In this document: positions 31,333 through 39,792 of the stretch, piece by piece
How positions within the stretch are numbered: position 1 is the first letter of the stretch
How the letters are laid out: every line of letters begins with the position of its first letter
From: a virus
Virus record (IMG/VR): IMGVR_UViG_3300042898_004347
Span: 1 to 64,000 of that record
Length of the DNA: 64,000 nt
Strand: one strand, 5' to 3'
The notes under the pieces: model-generated
The model's input: only the letters and a program-made list of their open reading frames with translations
What the model was told of the DNA's origin: nothing
The model's database searches: none
Program-made: the position numbers and the translations under genes

Positions 31333-31345
31333 GAAGAGTGTAGCC

Positions 31346-31353
31346 TATTTATA
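31346..31353 (-). promoter_or_regulatory. Late promoter TATAAATA for gp25 and downstream wedge genes
   Basis: A perfect TATAAATA reads leftward in the 29-bp gap before gp25, 13 nt from its ATG. Confidence 0.75.
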
Positions 31354-31361
31354 TGAATTGT

Positions 31362-31976
31362 CTAGACTCTAGGTTTATTGGCCTCTGCGCCATTAGCACT
31401 TGCAACTGCCGGAGTTACTTCTGTGGTTAATGTTGCTGATGCTGCTGCAGTTGCTGCTGAATCTGCTTCAAGTTCCGCCGCCGAAGCTTTTGCAAAATCA
31501 AGAGCAGCTCCAGCATTCGACAGAAGCGATCCTGGAGACTGTACTAATTGCGTGAAGGCATATGCCTTCTTCACCTGAAGAAAAATGCCTGTTTGTGGTA
31601 TTGCTGGAATAATGCTATCCAGCGTCGGCAGTTTTATATTTCGACAGTCTAATTTGGCCAACTTGTCTTGTATTGCAGTGAGTAGTTTTGTAAAAGCAGC
31701 AACCGTCCTCATGTATAATTCTACCAGTGCTATATACTTGGCATATGCTCCGCCAGCAATCTTTTTTGCCCATTTAATTAGTTTTTTAAGACTCGTTGGG
31801 GGAATTGCGAGCTCGGCCTGACGCGCAAGTTCTTCTAACATTGTTTCAAGCTGTAGTTTAATCATCGCCTGAATGTCTTTTATGAGTTCCTCGAGTGCAC
31901 TGCAATCTGGAATTTCTACAATTTTATCGGCCAATTTGTTAATCTGATCAATTGGATCATTTGATGCGTTTGTCAT
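31362..31976 (-). CDS. Helical baseplate-region protein of unknown function
   Basis: The product is 204 aa. It is mostly helical, with ELIKDIQAMIKLQLETMLEE near the N-terminus and an Ala-rich tail (ASAAELEADSAATAAASATL). It lies between gp5 and gp25, a place where T4-like marine phages commonly carry an uncharacterised virion protein. It has no signal peptide and no convincing membrane span. It may be a hub- or wedge-associated component. I do not recognise the family. Confidence 0.5.
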   Translation of the reverse strand: MTNASNDPIDQINKLADKIVEIPDCSALEELIKDIQAMIKLQLETMLEELARQAELAIPPTSLKKLIKWAKKIAGGAYAKYIALVELYMRTVAAFTKLLTAIQDKLAKLDCRNIKLPTLDSIIPAIPQTGIFLQVKKAYAFTQLVQSPGSLLSNAGAALDFAKASAAELEADSAATAAASATLTTEVTPAVASANGAEANKPRV

Positions 31977-31988
31977 AATTTATGTTTC

Positions 31989-33176
31989 CTATATTGGTGT
32001 AATTCCGGTAATGATGCCGTTCGTAATTTGAACAACACTGTTACCGCATGTCACAGTTCCAGATGCGCCATTTCCGCATCTGACAGATCCATTTAGATCT
32101 ATTGTTGCATAGTTTAAATTGATTCCATTGGATGTGAGACTCACAATTGTTCCATCCGTATTGTTTGCGGCTAAATTTCCATTCGATTTAAGTTTATTAG
32201 TGTGAGTATTTGCAATTGTTTTTGATGAATTTATACCTCGCTCAGCATCAATGTGATCGGACTGCGCTATCTTTGATTGGCGATGACCGTGAATATATTC
32301 GGTTTTATCTCCCCGCACCTCGAGATGATAATTTCCTCCAACGTACTGCCTGAGATTGCCATCAATTGTCATGTTAACATTACCTTTGCCTCCGCCATCA
32401 GTTGACGAAGCTCTTACGTGTATGTAATCATCACCAATAATTACTGTTTGATTAGATCCAACGACCGTTGTTATTTTATTTCCCTTCTTATCAATTTCTG
32501 TATATGTTCCTGATTTATGATAATCAAGTAATCGTTCATGGCCCGGTGTATCATCAACTTCAAAAACATGGCCCGATTCACTTTTAAAAACGTGATTTTT
32601 AGGATATTCTGGTTTTACAGTATCACCGATATTCCAATTGGTCATTTTGTATGCTTCTGGTTCTGACGCCTGTCCCGTCATGGGAGGACGCTGAGCAACT
32701 GGAATGTCTGTGCCTAAATATTTTTCTCTGGACTTATACGCCTCAGATTCGGCAAATTTAGTTCTGGCCTCAAGCGGAATATCAGGAGTTCCTAATTTAG
32801 CTGGAAGAGGATACTTTCCGGCGGGATCAGAAAACCCCTTTGTTTTATCCGGCTGTTGTTCCGTCATTGATGGAATTGTACCAAGAACAATTGGATCTTG
32901 AGCAGATGGTCCGTCGCGGAAGAAACCAATTACCCAAGAACCGGGCAGTACTCCTGTTGCGGACATTCCAATTCCAGACATTGATGCAGAATTTACAGGA
33001 GTCATAACTGAAGCCCAGGGTAGGTTTTCTGTTTTAATGAGACCCCGATCATCTGTATGATAACCAATGCAACGAACTCTTATGCGTCCCATCTGCAAAG
33101 GATCATTCACATCTTCCACGACACCGGTGAACCAGGAGAAGACGCCACCTATAAAACTATCTGGGGAGTAACTCAT
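31989..33176 (-). CDS. 5: Baseplate hub spike gp5-like, without lysozyme domain
   Basis: I place the start at ATG 33176 (MSYSPDSFIGGVFSWFTGVV), which overlaps the stop of the upstream gene by 4 nt, giving 395 aa. Residues ~1-110 form the OB-fold (EDVNDPLQMGRIRVRCIGYH). A linker rich in Pro and Glu follows. The C-terminal half is the gp5 beta-helix needle with short strands (MTIDGNLRQYVGGNYHLEV, then RGDKTEYIHGHR). The lysozyme domain that T4 gp5 carries between these parts is absent, as in other marine T4-like phages. A separate endolysin gene lies at 46,179. Confidence 0.8.
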   Translation of the reverse strand: MSYSPDSFIGGVFSWFTGVVEDVNDPLQMGRIRVRCIGYHTDDRGLIKTENLPWASVMTPVNSASMSGIGMSATGVLPGSWVIGFFRDGPSAQDPIVLGTIPSMTEQQPDKTKGFSDPAGKYPLPAKLGTPDIPLEARTKFAESEAYKSREKYLGTDIPVAQRPPMTGQASEPEAYKMTNWNIGDTVKPEYPKNHVFKSESGHVFEVDDTPGHERLLDYHKSGTYTEIDKKGNKITTVVGSNQTVIIGDDYIHVRASSTDGGGKGNVNMTIDGNLRQYVGGNYHLEVRGDKTEYIHGHRQSKIAQSDHIDAERGINSSKTIANTHTNKLKSNGNLAANNTDGTIVSLTSNGINLNYATIDLNGSVRCGNGASGTVTCGNSVVQITNGIITGITPI

Positions 33177-34618
33177 ACACTTAAAACATCCATCGAATAT
33201 GCATCGGTATTTGCACGAACCTCGCAATAATATTGTTGTTCAAATTTATGAACGACCGAAGTGATTAAATAGTATCCGCTAAACATTGCCTGATTCTCAA
33301 CGATCTCCTTTTTATTTGGATCTTTTGTTGGCTTAAAGGTTGATCTTAATAACAATTTGACAATTTTACCCGAATGAAAATCAAGGTCACCCGTAATAGT
33401 AAAGTCATGGGATATAAATTGCATGTTTTCGTTCACTGAATTTGCAATATTTATAAATTTATTTTTTGTTGCACTATGGTAATTGTTACTGGTTCCAAGT
33501 GATTTTTCGTTTAACGAAATGTAATTGATATTGGCATTACTAAAATCTGAAAGTGCTGATCCAATTCCAGTTTCGAATAACTTTTCCTGTGCATTAATAA
33601 TTTTACCATCGAATCCGGATGTAGCTTCATTTATTTTATTAAACGGTTCGCGTGTTTCCGGAGTAAATGAATCGGAAAGCGAAGAATTTGCTCCAATTTT
33701 TGCCATCTTTGGAAATTCTACACGATAATCAAAATCAAGAGTTTCAATTTTTTTTGACGAAATATTTACATAAACAGATTTTGAAGCATAGGCTCCATTT
33801 ATACTAGACAAATATTTTGATATTCCGACGTTTGAAGCCAGATTTAAAATGCGGCCCTTTCTCTGATTAAAATCTTCAGTGGTTCCAACCTTGTACTGAA
33901 AGAACTGTCCATCAGTATATTCATTAATATTATTCTCTTTGGCTTTTGCATTAATATCCATATGCGATTCGATATGAATTTTTCCATCAAGCGTTTCATA
34001 GCAATACCATGGGCTTCCATGAGAATCATAGCAGCGGCGAAGGACCCACATAATAGCGTCTATTGGGTTTAAATTTGGAACAATAAATGAAACTAACGGT
34101 GAAGACTGTTTACTCTGAACAATATCTAATGTATTTACTTTTAAATCCTCGGTTAACGTAGTCTTAATAAAATCAGCCATAGTGCCACTAAATGCCCGTG
34201 AAATCTTTTTAAGTTTTGATAGGTAAATATGTCGAGATACTCCCTTTATAGTATAAACCTGAATTCTATTCTCCATTTTTCCATAGAGCGGATATTCAGT
34301 AACAAAAAACATTCTACTTATTGTTTTAGGCTTTTGATTAGCATCGTCTAGCTGACTACCCTGTGTTAAATTTACTGTAATGGTTTCTTGGCCTGTTAAT
34401 TCGCCAATTTCGAAAAAATTAATAGAATCTTTTATACTAATTGAAAGAATCAATCCTGCATGATATATGCTCTCGGTAATTGAAAAATCAGTTTGCATTG
34501 AAGTCAAATCATATGTTTGACCATAATGATTTTCAAGAACAATACTTGTAATTCGATATGCTTCCGGAACGTGAAGTTCGTTAGCATCTCTTTTTTCTAA
34601 ATTTGCCGTCTTACTCAT
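33173..34618 (-). CDS. Probable gp27-type baseplate hub protein
   Basis: The product is 481 aa. The N-terminal beta-domain (ITSIVLENHYGQTYDLTSMQ; GLILSISIKDSINFFEIGEL) and a late segment (MFSGYYLITSVVHKFEQQYY) fit a gp27/GPD-like hub fold, in which two tube-like domains carry the spike. It sits between gp53 and gp5 and overlaps both by 4 nt, so it is co-translated with its expected partner, gp5. Sequence similarity to T4 gp27 is not obvious by eye, so the assignment rests on position and general layout. Confidence 0.55.
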   Translation of the reverse strand: MSKTANLEKRDANELHVPEAYRITSIVLENHYGQTYDLTSMQTDFSITESIYHAGLILSISIKDSINFFEIGELTGQETITVNLTQGSQLDDANQKPKTISRMFFVTEYPLYGKMENRIQVYTIKGVSRHIYLSKLKKISRAFSGTMADFIKTTLTEDLKVNTLDIVQSKQSSPLVSFIVPNLNPIDAIMWVLRRCYDSHGSPWYCYETLDGKIHIESHMDINAKAKENNINEYTDGQFFQYKVGTTEDFNQRKGRILNLASNVGISKYLSSINGAYASKSVYVNISSKKIETLDFDYRVEFPKMAKIGANSSLSDSFTPETREPFNKINEATSGFDGKIINAQEKLFETGIGSALSDFSNANINYISLNEKSLGTSNNYHSATKNKFINIANSVNENMQFISHDFTITGDLDFHSGKIVKLLLRSTFKPTKDPNKKEIVENQAMFSGYYLITSVVHKFEQQYYCEVRANTDAYSMDVLSV

Positions 34619-35808
34619 GAGGCATTTTTATTAATTAAACTGTAGTACAGCTGAACAAACTTATAGATGTAATTAGGATGGATGATTCGAATCTTTGATC
34701 TTTGTTCATTTACTTCAATTTCATATGCTCGGTTTGAAACTGCAGTAAGATCCGCATCGCCTGTTCCAACTTGATTTCCTGGGCCGACATCATTGATTCC
34801 TTGTTCATCAACATGCACACTATTATAGGATATTAATCCCTCACTATTTAAATAGTGATGCGGGGCATCCGGAGAACTATAAACTTTATATGATGTAATT
34901 TTATCACCTGAATTCTGGCCAGTAATGATTTCGGTATCCTGGAACAACCTCTCAACCTGAGTAATTGATACATGCGCTCTGGAGCATTTTGACGTGGCTC
35001 CAATGAGAGAAAGACCTGCCGTAAAACCCCCAGATACGTATCCAACCATGAGACTTGTTTGTGATTCAACTTCAAAAATAAGAGCGGATCGAATTGTTCC
35101 GTTTGGCAGAGTCATAGAAATACTTTCTCCCACAGTATATGTGGGATGAGCAGTTCCAGTTCCAGTTCCAATTCCAGTTGCTGTAAAAACAGAGCCAACA
35201 GTGTTTATTACTGCCCCTGGAAATGTTGTATTCCCAACTGTTACAATTTTATAATTTGCCCCTATAACGAAGGAACCCGCAGTTACTGCAACAGGTGCAG
35301 CAACAGTCAGGCGAAATTGAGCAAGAGTAACTGCCTGAAGCTGACTTTGTTGGATATTTTTACTTATTACAATCCCGCGTGCACTAGAGGTACTTCCAAA
35401 AATCGTTTCACCAAACAGAAATCGATTGGCTAAAGAATTTGGTTGGTCAAAAATTAAGCCATCGCCGGTTCGAGATATGTATGGACGAGTTTCAATTATA
35501 ATTCCTGGATATTCCTCCGCAATATATTCAATTAATTCTTGGTCTGGCATTGGCCAACCTGAGATTCCATTCTTTAGATGTTCGTTTATCAGAAAAAACA
35601 CCCAGTAATATTCCGATGTACCATAAAGCGAATTAGATACAATGTCTGGACGTTCACCGTCTCTAATCTGATAATTAATATACGTTGTAATCTCATCGAA
35701 ATATTGTTCATTCGCCTTTACAAATCTAAACAAATCGACGATATTTGTATCGATGCCGTTAGAATCAAAATCGTATGGTATCTTAGGGAACTGTTGAAAG
35801 AATGGCAT
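34615..35808 (-). CDS. 53: Baseplate wedge protein gp53 with inserted domain
   Basis: The product is 397 aa, twice T4 gp53 (196 aa). The N-terminal ~110 residues are the gp53 core: FQQFPKIPYDFDSNG, then EYYWVFFLINEHLKNGISGW and PMPDQELIEYI. Residues ~172-222 form an inserted mini-domain (AGSFVIGANYKIVTVG, then NTVGSVFTATGIGTGTGTA), a sequence type that recurs in unrelated marine phage structural proteins. gp53 joins wedges together. It overlaps the hub gene by 4 nt and lies 9 nt downstream of gp48. Confidence 0.8.
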   Translation of the reverse strand: MPFFQQFPKIPYDFDSNGIDTNIVDLFRFVKANEQYFDEITTYINYQIRDGERPDIVSNSLYGTSEYYWVFFLINEHLKNGISGWPMPDQELIEYIAEEYPGIIIETRPYISRTGDGLIFDQPNSLANRFLFGETIFGSTSSARGIVISKNIQQSQLQAVTLAQFRLTVAAPVAVTAGSFVIGANYKIVTVGNTTFPGAVINTVGSVFTATGIGTGTGTAHPTYTVGESISMTLPNGTIRSALIFEVESQTSLMVGYVSGGFTAGLSLIGATSKCSRAHVSITQVERLFQDTEIITGQNSGDKITSYKVYSSPDAPHHYLNSEGLISYNSVHVDEQGINDVGPGNQVGTGDADLTAVSNRAYEIEVNEQRSKIRIIHPNYIYKFVQLYYSLINKNAS

Positions 35809-35817
35809 GAGAATAAA

Positions 35818-36987
35818 TTAGGATTTTCTTCCTTCGGACAATTTTTCAATATCCGCAAGAGTAAGCGCTCTGGTTTCTTCGAATGTTAACTGAACATCTG
35901 TTTCGACTGGATGTCCATCCGCGTGAAACATATTACCGCTACTGTTATACACCGAGCTCATTCCTGTAAGGTAACAGTCATATATCCCTGGAAGTTTTGT
36001 ATTTTCTGAAGCCGTGGATCCATCGTAAAAATGTATATTCCATATTGGAGGATATGTTAAAATTAAATCATTTCCCATCGGATACATATTTTGCCGAAAT
36101 CTTTTTATAATTTCAGTAATTGCATCTGCTTCTTTTTTATCCTTTGGCATCATTTTAAATGAAAACTGAAACTGTCTTATTGTACTATTCTGAAATGCCG
36201 TATTTGTATTTGGAGCAACAACCTGACGAGAACCAAAATCTATAAAATTGCTAACATTGTCAAATCCTGTAATTTTAGCCGCAAGTGATGCAACTGCAGC
36301 ACCATTTGCGCTTCTCATTTTATTCATCAGTGTTCCGGCAGCAGCACCAATTGCTCCGCCAGCTCCAGACATAAATCCACCTTCATTCACGGCTGCCGTT
36401 GTTGCTTTTGCGATTGTGGAACCAATAATTCCAAGATCAATGGCGGAATACTGCATATTGTCCGAAAAGGAAATACCTGGAGGAATTGGAAGATAGATAG
36501 ATCTTTCTCCAGAAGCACCCTTTCGGGCAACAAAACCTATAAAGGGAAGCGCGCGAGCGGTAGTAGTAAGGTTAGATGGAAATAGAAGAGGTGGTTCTGA
36601 TCTTGTCCATATCTTTGGGTCGCCCGCATATTCTGAAATTGATGTTCCATTCTGTTGTCGAAGCGTCACCCCGTCAGTATTCTGTCGTTCTGTTAATGCG
36701 GCAGGTGACGCGGTGTTTGGTGGGTCACCTGCTATATTGCCTTCATTTTCGTAACTACGGTCATCATTACGATTAATCTTAGACTCATTAACACTTGGAG
36801 GCGGTGCCTCTGCAATTATAGGGGCCGTTTGCGCAGCTTTTATGGCCGCAGTTTTGTTTACCATCGCCTGAGTATTGCTTGTTGCATCTGCAATATTTTC
36901 AAAGAAGTTACCCAGGGATTTGACCAGAGCTCCAGCAGGATCCGATGGATTCGTGGTACTAACTGGCATGAAATACAAGCCTGGCAT
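35818..36987 (-). CDS. 48: Tail-tube cap / baseplate protein gp48-like
   Basis: The product is 389 aa (T4 gp48: 364). The N-terminal third is Ala/Asn-rich and disordered. The core resembles the gp48 group: RQFQFSFKMMPKDKKEAD, then IIKRFRQNMYP and a final DVQLTFEETRALTLADIEKL. gp48 caps the hub and is the platform on which gp54 and the tail tube assemble. It is the first gene of the leftward baseplate operon. TAGGAG precedes the ATG, and a leftward TATAAATA lies 50 nt upstream. Confidence 0.75.
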   Translation of the reverse strand: MPGLYFMPVSTTNPSDPAGALVKSLGNFFENIADATSNTQAMVNKTAAIKAAQTAPIIAEAPPPSVNESKINRNDDRSYENEGNIAGDPPNTASPAALTERQNTDGVTLRQQNGTSISEYAGDPKIWTRSEPPLLFPSNLTTTARALPFIGFVARKGASGERSIYLPIPPGISFSDNMQYSAIDLGIIGSTIAKATTAAVNEGGFMSGAGGAIGAAAGTLMNKMRSANGAAVASLAAKITGFDNVSNFIDFGSRQVVAPNTNTAFQNSTIRQFQFSFKMMPKDKKEADAITEIIKRFRQNMYPMGNDLILTYPPIWNIHFYDGSTASENTKLPGIYDCYLTGMSSVYNSSGNMFHADGHPVETDVQLTFEETRALTLADIEKLSEGRKS

Positions 36988-37019
36988 TAGAGTGCACTCC
37001 TAACTTTAAATTTGGTTTG

Positions 37020-37045
37020 CATAAATAGCATTTTAACTATTTATA
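37020..37045. promoter_or_regulatory. Divergent late promoters between gp48 and gp4
   Basis: On the plus strand CATAAATA (37020-37027) reads toward gp4, whose ATG at 37045 begins 17 nt later. On the minus strand TATAAATA (37045-37038) reads toward gp48, whose ATG at 36987 is 50 nt away. The minus-strand box overlaps the first base of the gp4 start codon. This is the point from which the two arms of the tail gene cluster diverge. Confidence 0.7.
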
Positions 37046-37485
37046 TGGCATACCGAGGTCGATTCAGCCCAAAGAACCCAAGTAAGTACAGAGGTGACGT
37101 GATTGGCATTGTCTATCGCTCGCTCTGGGAACGACAACTTTTTCGGTGGTTAGACGAACAATCTTTTGTTGCATCATGGTCATCCGAGGAGGTTGTAATA
37201 CCATACCGATGCAAAACGGATGGTCGAATTCATAGGTACTTTGTGGATGTCAAGTTTGAATTTACGGATGGTCGCATTATGTTAATTGAGGTGAAACCGT
37301 CAAAGGAAGTGAGTCCGCCAAAGAATACTGGAAGAAAGACTCGTAGATACATCACAGAGGTTATGACGTATGCAAAGAATATCTCAAAATGGGAGGCGGC
37401 CACTGAATATGCTGCGGATCGGGGATGGATCTTTGAAATCTGGGATGAAAACATGTTAAGGAAACTGGGTATGAAGATCCTTTAG
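37045..37485 (+). CDS. 4: Head completion protein gp4
   Basis: I place the start at ATG 37045 (MAYRGRFSPKNPSKYRGDVI), giving 146 aa, close to T4 gp4 (150). The N-terminal RGRFSP motif and the nuclease-like core (YRSLWERQLFRWLDE; HRYFVDVKFEFTDGRIMLIE; then VKPSKE) are typical. The D-x-K...E-x-K pattern is that of a TnsA/restriction-endonuclease fold. gp4 (also called gp50) is needed to finish the DNA-filled head before tail joining. It is the first gene of the rightward arm. Confidence 0.85.
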   Translation: MAYRGRFSPKNPSKYRGDVIGIVYRSLWERQLFRWLDEQSFVASWSSEEVVIPYRCKTDGRIHRYFVDVKFEFTDGRIMLIEVKPSKEVSPPKNTGRKTRRYITEVMTYAKNISKWEAATEYAADRGWIFEIWDENMLRKLGMKIL

Positions 37486-37493
37486 GATTGTGA

Positions 37494-37501
37494 TATAAAT
37501 A
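37494..37501 (+). promoter_or_regulatory. Late promoter TATAAATA
   Basis: A perfect TATAAATA reads rightward in the 24-bp gap after gp4. The next ATG, at 37510, is only 8 nt downstream, so its transcript would be almost leaderless. Confidence 0.75.
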
Positions 37502-37509
37502 GATGATCT

Positions 37510-38109
37510 ATGGCAGTCTCACTCTTCACTACTCTCGAAAAAGAGTTCACCACGACGGGATTCGAAAAGCGTTCCGCCCAGGCTCGAGCCTGGTTCACTG
37601 AAAGAGTTAAAGAACTGAATGGTAGAATTAATAGAGTTAAACTGTTAAAAGATGAAAATTTAACAGTTCGATCGATGCCAATATGGGGATCAATGTACAT
37701 GTTTGCATATGATCCCAAGCTAAAGAAAGAATTACCCTATTACGACCGTTTTCCTTTAGTATTAGTCATTCAGCCAGCAGAAGGCGGGTTTCTGGGTCTC
37801 AATCTTCACTATCTACATCCAAAAATCCGTGCAAAGTTTCTGGACAAATTGATGGGAACAATCTCGGATGATAAACTCACAGAGAAAACTCGTTTAAAGG
37901 TTCGTTATAGCCTCCTTGCTTCGGCAAAGAGACTTCGTGAATTTGCGCCATGTTTAAAGCATTACCTCAAGAGCCACATGAAAACCCGAGCTTCCCAGGT
38001 GTTTGCTCCGGAATGGGAGACGGCAATATTTCTTCCAACCGAACACTTTAAAGGTGCCACGAAGAATAAGGTATGGCTCGAATCACGCAAACAATTTCAG
38101 AAAATTTGA
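37510..38109 (+). CDS. Probable DNA end protector gp2-like protein
   Basis: The product is 199 aa. Central features are PYYDRFPLVLVIQPAEGGFL and GLNLHYLHPKIRAKFLDKLM, preceded by a basic helical region. This protein commonly follows gp4 in marine T4-like phages, where it is annotated as the gp2 DNA-end protector that shields packaged DNA from host exonuclease. It is shorter than T4 gp2 (274 aa), and I cannot confirm homology by eye. An unrelated head- or tail-completion role is the alternative. It has its own late promoter. Confidence 0.45.
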   Translation: MAVSLFTTLEKEFTTTGFEKRSAQARAWFTERVKELNGRINRVKLLKDENLTVRSMPIWGSMYMFAYDPKLKKELPYYDRFPLVLVIQPAEGGFLGLNLHYLHPKIRAKFLDKLMGTISDDKLTEKTRLKVRYSLLASAKRLREFAPCLKHYLKSHMKTRASQVFAPEWETAIFLPTEHFKGATKNKVWLESRKQFQKI

Positions 38110-38114
38110 TCTAA

Positions 38115-38819
38115 ATGGCAACACTAGTCGACAATATTCTTGGATCCAAAATCGGTAACGCCATTCTTGGTAACTCGATTGACAATTTAAAGACCTCGCT
38201 CATTAAACATGGGGGAGTTGCTCATGAAAATCGGTTCACTGTAAATTTTTCTCCGCCAAAACAGTCCTTGTTTAATTTAGATCTACGTAATATTGTCACA
38301 TCCGCTCTTTCTGGGACATTTAATGCAAAGAATCTGATTAACGATTACAGAGACATTACAATCCTGTGCGAATCCTGCTCATTGCCCGGAAGACAAATCA
38401 TGACTTTGGATTATCAGTTAGAAAAACACGCGGTAAAGCGGCCCTACAGTTTCTTTAACGAAGAGGTCAATTTTACCTTTATTCTCACTGGCGATTATTA
38501 CATGAAGAAAATTTTTGATAAGTGGTCTGAAGAAATCATGGGATTTAATAATTATCGTCTTAACTACATTAAAGACTTTGCAGTTGACGTTACAATAACC
38601 CAGTTAAATAAGAAAAATCTTCCCATCTATACTGTGGTCTTGCACAACGCATATCCAGTTACATTTAATTCAATTGTACTTGACAACACCGCGGAAAATT
38701 CAGTTCAAAAGTTTTCCGTGACCATGGCCTACGAAAACTTCTTCGTGGACAAAGTTCCTACAAGCAAAAACGCAAGCGTAACACTTGGACCTCTTAAGGT
38801 TTTAGAACTTGGAGTGTAA
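38115..38819 (+). CDS. 54: Tail-tube-fold protein, probable gp54 tube initiator
   Basis: The product is 234 aa. It has the gp19/gp54 tube fold: ENRFTVNFSPPKQSLFN, ILCESCSLPGRQIMTLDYQ, then NFTFILTGDYYMKKIFDKW and VLHNAYPVTFNSIVLD, ending in a strand (VQKFSVTMAYENFF). Among T4 proteins of this fold, gp54 (with gp48) starts the tube on the baseplate and gp19 builds it. Its place among hub genes favours gp54, although its size is nearer to gp19 (163 aa) than to gp54 (320 aa). It lies 5 nt after the gp2-like gene. Confidence 0.6.
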   Translation: MATLVDNILGSKIGNAILGNSIDNLKTSLIKHGGVAHENRFTVNFSPPKQSLFNLDLRNIVTSALSGTFNAKNLINDYRDITILCESCSLPGRQIMTLDYQLEKHAVKRPYSFFNEEVNFTFILTGDYYMKKIFDKWSEEIMGFNNYRLNYIKDFAVDVTITQLNKKNLPIYTVVLHNAYPVTFNSIVLDNTAENSVQKFSVTMAYENFFVDKVPTSKNASVTLGPLKVLELGV

Positions 38820-38873
38820 AAATTTTACATTTTATAATACTTTTCGATTGATTAACAACTAAATCATACCTAT

Positions 38874-39614
38874 ATGCCACTACCGATTATTGAAACACCG
38901 AAATATGAAACAAAGCTTCCTTCCACCGGAAAGAAGGTTTTTTACCGTCCATATCTCGTCAAAGAAGAAAAGATGCTCATGATTGCACTTGAGTCTGCTG
39001 ATTCAAAGCAGATCATGCAGGCAGTCAAAGATACGATTTCAGCATGCACATACAATAAGGTGGATCCGGGTGAACTACCTATTTTTGATCTGGAGTATAT
39101 GTTTCTTCGGCTTCGGGCAAAATCTGTGGGAGAAATCTCGAAGCTCAATCTAAAATGTACCAGCTGTGAAAAGAACACTCGTGTTGATGTAAATTTAGAT
39201 GAAATTAAGATTGATGTAAAGAATCTTCCTTCTAACACAATTCAACTGACTGACACAATTGGAATCACAATGAATTGGCCCAAAGTTGATTTAGTTGCTG
39301 AGTTTAGTGGTGAAGGTGATCTGGAGAAACAGAATAAAGCAGAATTGGCTTTTAATATCATTGCTGGATGTATTGAATCTATCTTTGATAGCAAGAGGGT
39401 CTATCCCGCAAAGGATCAAACCAAAGCAGAATTACACGAATTCCTCGAGTCATTGAATCAGAATCAATTCAAAAAGATTCAAGAATTCATTGAGGCTATG
39501 CCAAAATTAGAACATAATGTTGAGTTTGAATGCGCACATTGCAAGACTAAAAATTCTGTACTCATCAAGGGTATTCAAAGTTTTTTCTCATCGCCCTCTC
39601 CCACGACAGTTTGA
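38874..39614 (+). CDS. 26: Baseplate hub / tail assembly chaperone gp26
   Basis: The product is 246 aa (T4: 208). The N-terminus (PIIETPKYETKLPSTGKKVF, then YRPYLVKEEKMLM) and the first Cys pair (LNLKCTSCEKNTRVDV) followed late by FECAHCKTKN give a four-cysteine zinc-ribbon arrangement typical of gp26 in T4-like phages. gp26 helps assemble the hub and probably acts as a chaperone for the tape measure. Its TGA overlaps the ATG of gp51 (TGATG). A T-TTT-TTC slippery sequence lies 26 nt before its stop. Confidence 0.8.
   Translation: MPLPIIETPKYETKLPSTGKKVFYRPYLVKEEKMLMIALESADSKQIMQAVKDTISACTYNKVDPGELPIFDLEYMFLRLRAKSVGEISKLNLKCTSCEKNTRVDVNLDEIKIDVKNLPSNTIQLTDTIGITMNWPKVDLVAEFSGEGDLEKQNKAELAFNIIAGCIESIFDSKRVYPAKDQTKAELHEFLESLNQNQFKKIQEFIEAMPKLEHNVEFECAHCKTKNSVLIKGIQSFFSSPSPTTV
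39581..39587 (+). promoter_or_regulatory. Candidate -1 ribosomal frameshift site T_TTT_TTC
   Basis: The heptamer is in phase with the gp26 frame (AG-T TTT TTC). After a -1 slip the reading frame continues through ten codons without a stop into the gp51 ATG and on to the gp51 stop, which would give a gp26-gp51 fusion. No clear downstream pseudoknot was identified. Confidence 0.4.
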
Positions 39615-39778
39615 TGAATCATTATCAGACTAATTTCGCCCTTATGCAACATCACAAATACAGTCTATCAGAATTAGAACTGATGTTGCCGTGGGAGAGG
39701 GAAATCTACGTAGCGCTCTTAGTGGATCATGTCAAAGAGGAGAACGAAAAGGCTAGGAAGAGAACTACATCTAAGTAA
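39614..39778 (+). CDS. 51: Baseplate hub assembly protein gp51-like
   Basis: The product is 54 aa. NHYQTNFALMQHHKYSLSEL followed by ELMLPWEREIYVALL is the short helical pattern of gp51-type hub assembly factors, in which the L-P-W-E-R-E-I-Y motif is the best conserved part. Its ATG overlaps the gp26 stop by one base and it ends 14 nt before the tape measure gene. gp26 and gp51 together correspond to the paired tail assembly chaperones of other myophages. It may also be made as a frameshift fusion with gp26. Confidence 0.65.
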   Translation: MNHYQTNFALMQHHKYSLSELELMLPWEREIYVALLVDHVKEENEKARKRTTSK

Positions 39779-39792
39779 AGAAACATACCATC

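Noticed and set aside
31989-33176. Lysozyme domain in gp5
   Set aside because: The segment between the OB-fold and the beta-helix is a Pro/Glu-rich linker without the catalytic Glu/Asp pattern.
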